Assembly (NCBI GenBank): GCA_035373625.1
Contig: DAOSNS010000020.1
Span: 12,379-76,378 of the forward strand
From: DSWT01 sp035373625
Lineage (GTDB): Bacteria; Chloroflexota; Anaerolineae; B4-G1; SLSP01
DNA length: 64,000 nt
Direction of reading: 5' to 3'
In this document: one piece after another, positions 1 to 7,537 of the stretch
Position numbering within the stretch: the first letter of the stretch is position 1
Layout: each line of letters begins with the position of its first letter
Position numbers and translations under genes: made by a program
Notes under the pieces: generated by a model
Told to the model about the DNA's origin: nothing
Database searches by the model: none
What the model saw: the letters and a program-made list of their open reading frames with translations, nothing else

Positions 1-2
1 TC

Positions 3-299
3 GCCGATGTCACGTCCCTGGAGGTAAGCACCTACGGCGTGGATGCGCCGCAGTTAGCGAGTGTCGCCGCATCCAAGGATGTGACGACGCTCGCGGCTGC
101 CGCCGATGCGCCGGTACAGCGCCGGGGATATACGCGCGTTACCTTTCACTGCGATTTGCACGGCTGCACAGAGGTCGGGCGCGAGGAGATCATAGAGGCG
201 CCGGTGCGCCCCATCCATAATGTGACGGTGGAGCAAGCCCTCGTCGGACGCGAAACCCTGTTTGTCGCCATCCGCGAGACATTTTCCGGCCTTATCTGA
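3..299 (+). CDS. C-terminal part of an unrecognised protein
   Basis: The frame is open from the window edge to a TGA at 297-299, so the 5' end lies outside the window. The visible 98 residues start ADVTSLEVSTYGVDAPQ and end RETFSGLI. They contain an HCDLHGC stretch (two Cys, two His in seven residues) that could bind metal, but I do not recognise the family. An internal ATG at 39 exists but the frame continues upstream of it, so it is probably not the start. It converges with minus-strand remnants and the restriction genes. Confidence 0.5.
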   Translation, partial: ADVTSLEVSTYGVDAPQLASVAASKDVTTLAAAADAPVQRRGYTRVTFHCDLHGCTEVGREEIIEAPVRPIHNVTVEQALVGRETLFVAIRETFSGLI

Positions 300-451
300 G
301 GTATCCTGCCACAACGGCTTTGCGATCACAGGCACACCCCGCGGCTAAATAGCCATACGGCGTCGCGGGATTGTCGGCATGCACCTCGAGGTGTACATGC
401 TTCAAACCGTCGAGGCATTGCTGCGCCAGCCCTCGTATAACAAGTACATCA
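292..451 (-). pseudogene. Remnant of a GNAT acetyltransferase C-terminus
   Basis: Reading the minus strand from just past the endonuclease stop gives about 53 codons to a TAA at 292-294. The segment HLEVHADNPATPYGYLAAG resembles the end of GNAT acetyltransferases, where LEV..DNP.A..lY...GF forms the last strand and helix. There is no start codon or acetyl-CoA loop upstream, and the frame merges into the endonuclease 3' end. I read it as a truncated fragment left when the restriction genes were inserted or lost their neighbour. This is pattern recognition only. Confidence 0.35.
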
Positions 452-1309
452 TCATTCAAACTGAATGTTAAGCCGTGCCTTGAGTTTAGTGTTCAGCGTA
501 TGAACAAAATCATCTTTGCCAGGAAGGCCGGGATTATGCCGCATAGCTTGATACACCTCATCTACAGTTGTAGAAATGAATCGGGTTGGACGTAGGCATA
601 GACGTTCTTGTTGAACAACAAACTCATAGAGGGCAAAACGGGATGCATGGTCGGCAGCATATCCCTCTGTTTTGAAACCATAACGCCGTACCAGATTAGC
701 ATAAATATATTCTTGAATGACCCAGTAGCAATGTGTATTCCATTTTTCGTAGACGATGCCTTTGTTGAACAATTGCGTCATTGAACGTTTGAGCGTATCG
801 TAAGTGTTCATACCAAAATGGTAAGTTTGTGTAGTGATATCGTGCCCGCTTATAAAGTCTTCGAGCCCTCGCACAACCGCACCGGTGCCCGTGGTGGAAT
901 CAGTTTGAAACTCTATGGCGACAAAATCTTCAACCTCAGCTCGCAGCGGTTTATGACGCACCAAAACATAGTCAATACTGCCGATGTTGGGTAATTTTAC
1001 TTCAGGAAAAGCGAGCACATTATCTGTGCTGCCGAAATAATGACGGGCAATGTCCCCCAATACTCGCGCACTGCCTGTAGTCGGGTCGAGTTCCTCAAAT
1101 CGTTGCGGACAAACAGCACAAATCACACCACGATGCTCTACCGAGCAGACACCAAAAGGGTATCGGATAAGGCGGCTTTGCTTGATGCATTTTTTGTCTA
1201 AAAAGGGACACCATTGTTGTCCGCGTGCCTTTTGCGCTTCGGGAGTTTGATTGTACAAGGGATAACCAAAGATTTCTGTGGGACGGTTTCCAGTGCGATT
1301 ATTTTCCAT
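452..1309 (-). CDS. NotI-family type II restriction endonuclease
   Basis: This 285-residue protein matches the NotI layout. The N-terminus has an EIFGYPLY motif, followed by a cysteine cluster (CPFLDKKC, FGVCSV, CAVCPQRF), the region that in NotI binds a structural iron. A PD-(D/E)XK core then shows SIDYVLV followed by FVAIEFQTD. The E-x-Q is the variant catalytic signature of NotI-like enzymes, in place of E-x-K. The start is the ATG at 1309, preceded by GAGGAG. The gene begins inside the 3' end of the upstream methyltransferase (about 112 bp overlap), so translation is probably coupled. Base composition is clearly more AT-rich than the flanking housekeeping genes, which fits horizontal transfer. 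The recognition site cannot be read from sequence. Confidence 0.82.
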   Translation of the reverse strand: MENNRTGNRPTEIFGYPLYNQTPEAQKARGQQWCPFLDKKCIKQSRLIRYPFGVCSVEHRGVICAVCPQRFEELDPTTGSARVLGDIARHYFGSTDNVLAFPEVKLPNIGSIDYVLVRHKPLRAEVEDFVAIEFQTDSTTGTGAVVRGLEDFISGHDITTQTYHFGMNTYDTLKRSMTQLFNKGIVYEKWNTHCYWVIQEYIYANLVRRYGFKTEGYAADHASRFALYEFVVQQERLCLRPTRFISTTVDEVYQAMRHNPGLPGKDDFVHTLNTKLKARLNIQFE

Positions 1310-3345
1310 TCTCCTCTTTGAATGAGGTTATTCCATATAGCATGGATATCCTTTGCAGTCATATCACTTTCCAACAGCCACCCCAATGCAGCTCCGCACT
1401 GACGACAAAATGTTTCACTGTCATCCGTCATAATTGCTTCCAGAGGCATCCAGCGCGATGTGGAATCCTTCAAGGTCAAGACTAAAATAGTGTCGTGCTT
1501 GATGGCGTTCAAGTTGTTGATGTGAACCGAGATTGGATTTTCAGAAAAGACAACGTAGCGATTGCGCAAATAAAAGCCGGCCGTTTTAAGTGCAATTGTC
1601 AGTTCTGCCCAGGCTTCAGGATCCCAATGATGAAAAGTGAAAACCATCCGACCGGTCTTTGGCTTCAAAACACGTGCACATTCCTGAAAAATGGCAGCTA
1701 GCGTGTGCATAAAATTGGCATCATTGACGGCACCGGAAAATGCAACTGCACTGTGTTGTGTGTCATAAGTCCAATCCATGACACCGGGCAGCAATCGCGC
1801 TAACCACACACGGAAAAAAGCCGCCAGATCGCTATATTGCACACTGTCATAATATGGCGGATCGGTGACAATGAAATCAACGCTATGATCGGTTAGCGGC
1901 AACTCTCGTGCATCTCGGTGGAGCAACCAGAATGTCTGCTGGTGCTTTGTCAGTTCGGCTTGATCGAAAACTTCAATACCGCCGTCCCATTCACCATGAA
2001 TTTTTACGGTATGTGATTTACCATCCTCTGTGATGCGGCGCTCAATCGGCGCTACCGCCCAGGTTCGCCCACGCGCGAGGCGATCGTTAAACAGACGGCG
2101 TAGATTGCCAGAGCATGGTTCGGGATTCACAGGGTTATTCTCCAATGCGGTATAAGGCAATCCATAAGCATGCAGTGTGAAAACGTGACGGATTGCGCCG
2201 GGGCGGCTTTTGAACCAACCTTTATATCCGCATAACATGGCATTGAATTCCAACGATGTAGAGACTAACAAAGCCAGATTGAGGCCGATAGGATCAACTT
2301 GTTTAGAGGTTAAGGATGTATTTATCGGTGTTGCCGGGTAATGGGTATTCAGATAGCGGATTGCAGCGCTCAGATATATCAATTGGCGTGATGAAAATAC
2401 ATCCAGATAAGAAGTAATGCCATGCCGTAACAAATCCCGCGACTTTGGGCCATTCTGTACAGCAAAAGCCTCCGTCGGTCCAAAATCTAAAGTCTCACGA
2501 CGCACATTGGCCATTTCGAGGCGATTCAGGTCCCCCACCCCCGGCGCGCGGAAGAACTGTCCATGGTGAGGACACACGCCCACGACGGCAAAGGGAACAT
2601 AACGTGCATAAAACGGCGTAGCACGTAACTCCTGATACATTTCACCGCAGATGGAGCATACACGCTCCGTTTTGGAAATGAGGCGTTGGGTGTGGGGCTG
2701 AATAAACGTTGGTGTATCTGAAATAGCCCACGTTTCTGCTGAAATGCATATTGTATGCTCTCCGTTTTCACGTAATATATATTGATCAATCTGGACAACT
2801 TCACCACACCGACAACGCTTACGCAAACCATAAAGTGTATACTGCATATCCACAGTATGGCCACATATCGGACATTCGGTTTGGAATAGAGCACCGATCT
2901 CAGCATACAGCGTTGTGAAAAAGTCTTCAAAAGCTGATTCTAAATCTACCCAGGCGATGGGATTGAGGGTAGCGCGAGCTTGTACAACCGGGATAGGGTC
3001 AATATCAACACCGATGACATGAGCACCCAGACGGATGGCTTCGTGCAACGTGGTACCACCACCCATCATCGGGTCCAGCACAATCTTCCCTTCCAGACCA
3101 CCTGGCGCATAATAGTCCCGGCGCGCCGGATCAGGAACAAACTGCTTCAGAATGGTACGGAAAGTGGAGCCACACCGCCGCGCCCACCACTTATGCAAGT
3201 AAGTATTGGGACGAAAAAGATGTTTGTTATATGCCTCTGCTTGGGCCAATGTATTGGCGAAAGCCTCCGGAAAGGTTTCATCAATGCTCAGGTTGACCGC
3301 CGCTTGTGAAACACGGTAGAGTTCATCAAAAGCCAGTTGACGCAT
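1198..3345 (-). CDS. Zn-ribbon DNA methyltransferase (COG1743/DUF1156-like), partner of the endonuclease
   Basis: About 715 residues from the ATG at 3345, which has GGAGGAGG just upstream; a GTG at 3369 in the same frame would add eight residues. Near the N-terminus TYLHKWWARR is the hallmark of DUF1156-type methylases. The SAM-binding motif VLDPMMGGGTT follows at roughly residues 89-99 and the catalytic TDPPYYD at about 494-500, so motif I precedes motif IV. The long segment between them carries paired CxxC units (CPICG...CRCG, CSICG...CPHHG) that look like zinc ribbons, and another (CRQCG) lies near the C-terminus. It should modify an amino group on adenine or cytosine and protect against the overlapping NotI-type enzyme. 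It starts about 30 bp after rsmG stops, on the same strand. Confidence 0.8.
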   Translation of the reverse strand: MRQLAFDELYRVSQAAVNLSIDETFPEAFANTLAQAEAYNKHLFRPNTYLHKWWARRCGSTFRTILKQFVPDPARRDYYAPGGLEGKIVLDPMMGGGTTLHEAIRLGAHVIGVDIDPIPVVQARATLNPIAWVDLESAFEDFFTTLYAEIGALFQTECPICGHTVDMQYTLYGLRKRCRCGEVVQIDQYILRENGEHTICISAETWAISDTPTFIQPHTQRLISKTERVCSICGEMYQELRATPFYARYVPFAVVGVCPHHGQFFRAPGVGDLNRLEMANVRRETLDFGPTEAFAVQNGPKSRDLLRHGITSYLDVFSSRQLIYLSAAIRYLNTHYPATPINTSLTSKQVDPIGLNLALLVSTSLEFNAMLCGYKGWFKSRPGAIRHVFTLHAYGLPYTALENNPVNPEPCSGNLRRLFNDRLARGRTWAVAPIERRITEDGKSHTVKIHGEWDGGIEVFDQAELTKHQQTFWLLHRDARELPLTDHSVDFIVTDPPYYDSVQYSDLAAFFRVWLARLLPGVMDWTYDTQHSAVAFSGAVNDANFMHTLAAIFQECARVLKPKTGRMVFTFHHWDPEAWAELTIALKTAGFYLRNRYVVFSENPISVHINNLNAIKHDTILVLTLKDSTSRWMPLEAIMTDDSETFCRQCGAALGWLLESDMTAKDIHAIWNNLIQRGEWKIIALETVPQKSLVIPCTIKLPKRKRHADNNGVPF

Positions 3346-3376
3346 GCCTCCTCCAATGCCCCTGATCACCCGGCTT

Positions 3377-4108
3377 TCATGCCGCCTTCGGCATCAACGG
3401 CCGCTTGTTGGGGATGCCGGGACGGCGGGGATATGGCGGTGGCGTCGCGGCGACTTTGTCCAGGATGACGAGATAGCGCGTTTCGGCCAAACCCCGCAGC
3501 TCGACGGGCACGAGTCGTCGCACGCGCCCCCCCAATTGCTGGATGGCCCACTCACTGCGCTGCACTTCGGCAGGCGCGCCTTCACCTTTTTGCGCCAGCA
3601 CGCGCCCCCCCACTTTGACCAGTGGCAGCAGGTACTCCGCCAGAATAGGCATATCGGCGACGGCGCGGGCGATCGCCCAGTCATAACGTTCACGATGCGC
3701 CGGCTGCTGCCCCAGTTCTTCCGCACGTCCATGCACGATAACGACATCTGTCAACCCCAGGCGTGCGGTGACCTGCTCCAGAAAGCTGACCTTTTTGGCC
3801 GTCGCTTCGAGCAACGTCAACTTCATAGCGGGACACAGCAATTTGAGCGGCAGCCCGGGGAAACCCGCGCCCGTTCCTACGTCAATGACCGCTTTGCCGC
3901 TGAAACGTTCGCCGCTTTCAAGTGCCTGGAAACAGGAAAGCGAATCCAAAAAATGCCGTATCTGGATGCCCTCGTCATCGGTGATGGCCGTCAGATTGAA
4001 ATGCCGGTTGAATTCCACCAGCATTTGCTGGTAGATGCGCAGGGCTTCCAGGTGTTCCGGCGTTAGCCGAATCTGTAGTGCGCGCGCGCCTTCGATCAAC
4101 TGTTCCAC
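3377..4108 (-). CDS. rsmG: 16S rRNA (guanine-527-N7) methyltransferase RsmG
   Basis: RsmG (GidB) adds a methyl group to N7 of G527 in the 530 loop of 16S rRNA. The 243-residue protein has the family's N-terminal helix and the LDSLSCFQAL segment, then the SAM-binding VIDVGTGAGFPGLPLK at about residues 74-89 and LLEATAKKVSFLEQV. Length is normal. The C-terminus ends in a short proline- and arginine-rich tail. It is the first gene of a minus-strand run that continues into the methyltransferase and endonuclease, so the restriction system may be transcribed from the rsmG promoter. Confidence 0.95.
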   Translation of the reverse strand: MEQLIEGARALQIRLTPEHLEALRIYQQMLVEFNRHFNLTAITDDEGIQIRHFLDSLSCFQALESGERFSGKAVIDVGTGAGFPGLPLKLLCPAMKLTLLEATAKKVSFLEQVTARLGLTDVVIVHGRAEELGQQPAHRERYDWAIARAVADMPILAEYLLPLVKVGGRVLAQKGEGAPAEVQRSEWAIQQLGGRVRRLVPVELRGLAETRYLVILDKVAATPPPYPRRPGIPNKRPLMPKAA

Positions 4109-4223
4109 ACAATCCTATCCTTGAAATTGGTAACGAGTAATGGGTTAAGGGACAAACTGCGTGTACCTCCTGCTCCAATTATACCCATTATACCCGACAA
4201 CAAACGTTTCGGTAATCCATGCA

Positions 4224-4546
4224 CAGGGCTTTATCATTCCTCGTTACAGTGACTTCAGCTAGCTATGAGCGGATCGCCAGATCCGCGTTTCTCAACCGCT
4301 GCNNNNNNNNNNNNNNNNNNNNNNNNNNNNNNNNNNNNNNNNNNNNNNNNNNNNNNNNNNNNNNNNNNNNNNNNNNNNNNNNNNNNNNNNNNNNNNNNNN
4401 NNAAGCGGATCGCCAGATCCGCGTTTCTCAGCCGCTGCAAGCGGATCGCCAGATCCGCGTTTCTCAGCCGCTGCAAGCGGATCGCCAGATCCGTGTTTCT
4501 CAACCGCTGCAAGCGGATCGCCAGATCCGCGTTTCTCAACTGCTGC
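4224..4546. repeat. Dispersed palindromic repeat element, copy 1 (36-bp units)
   Basis: The element opens with CAGGGCTTTATCATT at 4224-4238, then CGTTACAGTGACTTC. It continues as 36-bp tandem units built around the palindrome GCGGATCGCCAGATCCGC. One unit (4267-4302) lies before the assembly gap and four follow it (4403-4438, 4439-4474, 4475-4510, 4511-4546). The same opening and palindrome occur at 20828-20934 and 63697-64000. The 36-bp period keeps a frame open on both strands, but the translation is a pure 12-residue repeat with no other gene features. Confidence 0.85.
4303..4402. other. Assembly gap of 100 N
   Basis: Exactly 100 N lie inside the 36-bp tandem array, so the true number of units is unknown. 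Confidence 0.99.
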
Positions 4547-4594
4547 GATGGGAGCATTTCAGCCTGGGAGAAAGCCGGATAAACTTCTGATTTA

Positions 4595-4661
4595 ACCGCA
4601 GAGTTCGCCGAGAGCGCGGAGAAATCTTTGGCAACTCTGCGGACTCTGCACTCTCGGCGGT
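4595..4661. repeat. Inverted repeat of the CGCAGAG type
   Basis: ACCGCAGAGTTCGCCGAGAG is answered about 30 bases later by CTCTGCGG...CTCTCGGCGGT, giving an imperfect hairpin. Similar CACAGAG hairpins lie at 36629-36678 and in reduced form near 39700. This is intergenic with no coding potential. Confidence 0.55.
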
Positions 4662-4835
4662 AAATAGTGCCCCCGTCCTGAAATGCCCCCCGCAACGGTA
4701 CAGTTTGTCTGTTTCCCCGATCGGACTATACTGAAAATAGATGCCGGACTTTAACCCCGGCAATCACGTCAATACCCAGAATGATCTGCTGATTCGCCGA
4801 TTTTACGATTCATTCTCTGCAAAGAATGTAATCGT

Positions 4836-4979
4836 AGGACTATCTGACTAACGACTACAAGACTATTTTCCAGGACTGTCTGACTAACGACTACAAGACT
4901 ATTTTCCAGGACTATCTGACTAACGACTACAAGACTATTTTCCAGGACTATCTGACTGACGACTATCAAACTATTCTCA
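4836..4979 (+). repeat. Four 36-bp leader repeats upstream of the M42 peptidase
   Basis: Four head-to-tail units of 36 bp (4836, 4872, 4908, 4944) share GGACTATCTGACTAACGACT followed by ACAAGACTATTTTCC. The last unit is diverged and runs directly into AGGAGG at 4981 and the ATG at 4992. The same unit occurs once in each of the inverted repeats at 57158-57333 and 60689-60865, again just ahead of a Shine-Dalgarno sequence. Confidence 0.9.
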
Positions 4980-4991
4980 AAGGAGGAACTG

Positions 4992-6041
4992 ATGACCCTT
5001 CCCGATATTCCCATAGATGAAACCGTTGAATTTCTCGTCGGCCTGCTGAACACCCCTAGCCCCACCGGCGACACCGAAAAAGCCATCGCCTATGTCGAGC
5101 AGGCCGTCCGCGACTTGCCGTTGACCGCCAGTCGCACCCTCAAAGGCGGTCTGGTCTTAACATGGCCCGGCGACGCAGCCTGTCCGCGCGCCGTGACCGC
5201 CCATGTGGATACCCTGGGCGCAATGGTCAGGCAGATCAAAAACAACGGGCGCCTGGAATTGACGGCCATCGGTGGGTTCGACTGGCATTCCGTGGAGGAT
5301 GAAGGCTGCACCATCGCCACGGCGTCAGGGCAGCTCTACCGCGGCACCATTTTGCCGCTGATGGCCTCGGTGCATATTTTCGGCGCCGAAGCGCGCAATA
5401 TGGAGCGACGTCAAGAGAACTATGAGGTGCGCATTGACGCCCTGACCGCCGATCAAAAGATGACCGAGGCTTTGGGGATTAACGTGGGGGATTTCGTCTA
5501 CTTCGATCCACGGGTGGAAGTGACCAACGGCTTTATCCGCTCGCGGCACCTCGATGACAAAGCCGGTGTGGCGGCCATCTACGGGGCGCTGCTGGCGTTG
5601 CACCGTGAGGGCCTGGCGCCGCGTTATCGGCTGGACGTGCTGATCTCGAATTACGAGGAAGTCGGGCACGGCGGCGCCCACGGTATTCCGGCAGATGTCC
5701 AGGAACTGGTGACCGTGGACATGGCGGCCGTCGGTGAAGGGCAAAACTCAAACGAGTTCAGCGTGGGCATCTGCGCCAAAGATTCCGGCGGGCCGTATCA
5801 CCTGGGTCTGCGGCGTCGTCTGGAGGAATTAGCGCGCGAGCACGGGATTCTTTACCGCGTGGATACCTACCCGAATTACGGCTCCGATGGCGAAGCGGCC
5901 TGGCGCGCCGGCGCCGACCTCAAAGTCGCGCTGATGGGGCCGGGGATAGACGCTTCCCATGCCTACGAACGCACGCACCGCGAATCCATCAAAGCGACCG
6001 CGCAATTGCTTGTTGCCTACCTTCTCACGGAGAAACTCTAA
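4992..6041 (+). CDS. M42 family metallo-aminopeptidase
   Basis: M42 enzymes are cytoplasmic dinuclear-metal aminopeptidases that usually form dodecameric tetrahedra and trim peptides. The 349-residue protein shows the expected metal ligands: H71 and D73 in TAHVDTLG, the bridging Asp in HLDDKAG (about 188), the catalytic Glu pair in NYEEVGHGG (about 222-223), an Asp in TVDMAA and the last His in ASHAYERTH. The ATG at 4992 has AGGAGG five bases upstream. It is preceded by the four 36-bp leader repeats and followed 45 bp later by truD on the same strand. Confidence 0.9.
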   Translation: MTLPDIPIDETVEFLVGLLNTPSPTGDTEKAIAYVEQAVRDLPLTASRTLKGGLVLTWPGDAACPRAVTAHVDTLGAMVRQIKNNGRLELTAIGGFDWHSVEDEGCTIATASGQLYRGTILPLMASVHIFGAEARNMERRQENYEVRIDALTADQKMTEALGINVGDFVYFDPRVEVTNGFIRSRHLDDKAGVAAIYGALLALHREGLAPRYRLDVLISNYEEVGHGGAHGIPADVQELVTVDMAAVGEGQNSNEFSVGICAKDSGGPYHLGLRRRLEELAREHGILYRVDTYPNYGSDGEAAWRAGADLKVALMGPGIDASHAYERTHRESIKATAQLLVAYLLTEKL

Positions 6042-6086
6042 ACAGGATTTACCGGGGGATATGCTGACTGTATTTCTTGGGGACGA

Positions 6087-7172
6087 ATGATGCTCAACTG
6101 GCAAATTCCGTATCTGACCCCGGATCTACCGGGAACCGGCGGCAAGCTGCGCGTCGAGATTGATGATTTCATCGTCGAAGAAGTGCCGGCCTACGAACCA
6201 TGCGGCACAGGCGAGCACACCTTCTTCGGCGTGGAAAAGCGCGACATCTCCACACTCGCACTCATCCACCAGCTTGCCCAGGCGTTGGGCGTTGCCGAAC
6301 GTGACATCAGTTGCGCCGGGCTGAAGGACGCGCGCGCCGTAGCACGACAAACCTTCTCGGTGCAGTGGGTGCCGCCGGAGAAGTTGATGACGCTCACCCT
6401 GGACAAAGCGCGGATTCTCTGGGCAAAGCGCCACACCAACAAACTGCGCAGCGGACATCTGCGCGGCAATCGCTTCACGCTGCGCATCCGCGATGTGGCG
6501 CCGGACGCCGGGGCGCGCACGTCCGCCATCGCCGGGCAGTTGCTTGCACGTGGCGTCCCCAATGGCTATGGGCGACAGCGTTTTGGTAATCGCGGCAACA
6601 ATCACGAGATGGGATTGTTGCTGTTGCGCAATGACCGCGCGGCACTCAGAACCCACGGCATCCACCACCTCTCCTACAAAATGCGGCAGTTCCTCATCAG
6701 TGCAGTGCAGTCGGCGCTTTTCAATGCCCTGCTTGCAGCCCGGATCGAGCAGGGCTTGCTGGATGACGTGCTCCCCGGCGATGTCGCCCGCAAGGAGGAT
6801 ACCGGCGGTATCTTTATCGTGGAAGATGCGGAGGCCGAACGCCCGCGCGTCAAAGCATGGGAAATCAGCGCCACCGGCCCGATTTACGGCTACAAGATGC
6901 TCGCCGCACAGGCCGAAGCCGGGGCATTGGAAGCGCGCATCCTGGAAGAGGCCAGCATTGCCCTGGCGGACTTTCGCCCGTTTCAAGCGAAGGGCAGCCG
7001 CCGTCCATTGCGTTACTATCCTGAGGGATTATCGTGGCAAATGGAAGGGGCAGATACACTCACACTTTCGTTTTTCGCACCTAAAGGCGCGTATGCCACA
7101 TCGTTGCTGCGTGAATTGATGAAAACAGAGGTGACGTTAGAGGTAGAGGATGAAATTGACGAGGGGGCTTAG
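6087..7172 (+). CDS. truD: tRNA pseudouridine(13) synthase TruD
   Basis: TruD converts U13 of tRNA-Glu to pseudouridine. The 361-residue product has the family motif GLKDARA with the catalytic Asp at residue 81, preceded by the FIVEE segment and HTFFGVEKRDIST. It is followed by the TRUD-specific insertion containing NGYGRQRFGNRGNNHEMG. Length is typical. The start is the first of two adjacent ATG codons after GGGGACGA. It may be cotranscribed with the upstream M42 peptidase. Confidence 0.95.
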   Translation: MMLNWQIPYLTPDLPGTGGKLRVEIDDFIVEEVPAYEPCGTGEHTFFGVEKRDISTLALIHQLAQALGVAERDISCAGLKDARAVARQTFSVQWVPPEKLMTLTLDKARILWAKRHTNKLRSGHLRGNRFTLRIRDVAPDAGARTSAIAGQLLARGVPNGYGRQRFGNRGNNHEMGLLLLRNDRAALRTHGIHHLSYKMRQFLISAVQSALFNALLAARIEQGLLDDVLPGDVARKEDTGGIFIVEDAEAERPRVKAWEISATGPIYGYKMLAAQAEAGALEARILEEASIALADFRPFQAKGSRRPLRYYPEGLSWQMEGADTLTLSFFAPKGAYATSLLRELMKTEVTLEVEDEIDEGA

Positions 7173-7225
7173 CTTCGTCCCCTTCGCCGTGTTGCGTTGA
7201 TGGTTCCCGGCATTGTTGACGACGC

Positions 7226-7397
7226 TCACGCCGGTTCCTCTCGAATCATCGCCTCATCCACCGTCGTGCAAACCCTGGGCGGCGGCATACGGCGCCATTT
7301 CACACAACGAGACATCGGCCAGCCGCGCCGCGTGCCAGAGCGAGATCCCCCCGGTTTGAACAACGCCAGTGCCCTCAAAGAATTTTCTAAGCCTGTG
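7226..7397 (-). pseudogene. Frameshifted remnant of a UPF0175-type antitoxin-like gene
   Basis: On the minus strand one frame gives SLWHAARLADVSLCEMAPY then AAAQGL before a stop. Moving one base continues as VDEAMIREEPA and stops at 7226. The two pieces together resemble small UPF0175 proteins (s...AA.lAg.s..ef...la..gi...........l). A stop codon lies just upstream and there is no start or ribosome site. I read it as a decayed gene in the 365-bp gap between truD and ftsH; the remainder of that gap is AT-rich and shows no other gene. Confidence 0.35.
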
Positions 7398-7537
7398 CTA
7401 ATGGCTTGTTAATAATTCTATGTAATAATAACCATGTGGGGGATGGTGATGGAATGGAATCTATTACAAAGGGATTCGGGACCGGTGAACATTCCCACTC
7501 GCGCCCCCTGATCCCTAATCACTTTTAAGGGGAAAAT

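Noticed and set aside
4224..4546. Possible CRISPR array or repeat-encoded protein
   Set aside because: The 36-bp units abut with no unique spacers, and no cas genes are nearby. The open frames across them exist only because 36 is a multiple of three.
7197..7412. 71-codon plus-strand open frame between truD and ftsH
   Set aside because: No ribosome site, and the opposite strand carries the better-supported UPF0175-like remnant.
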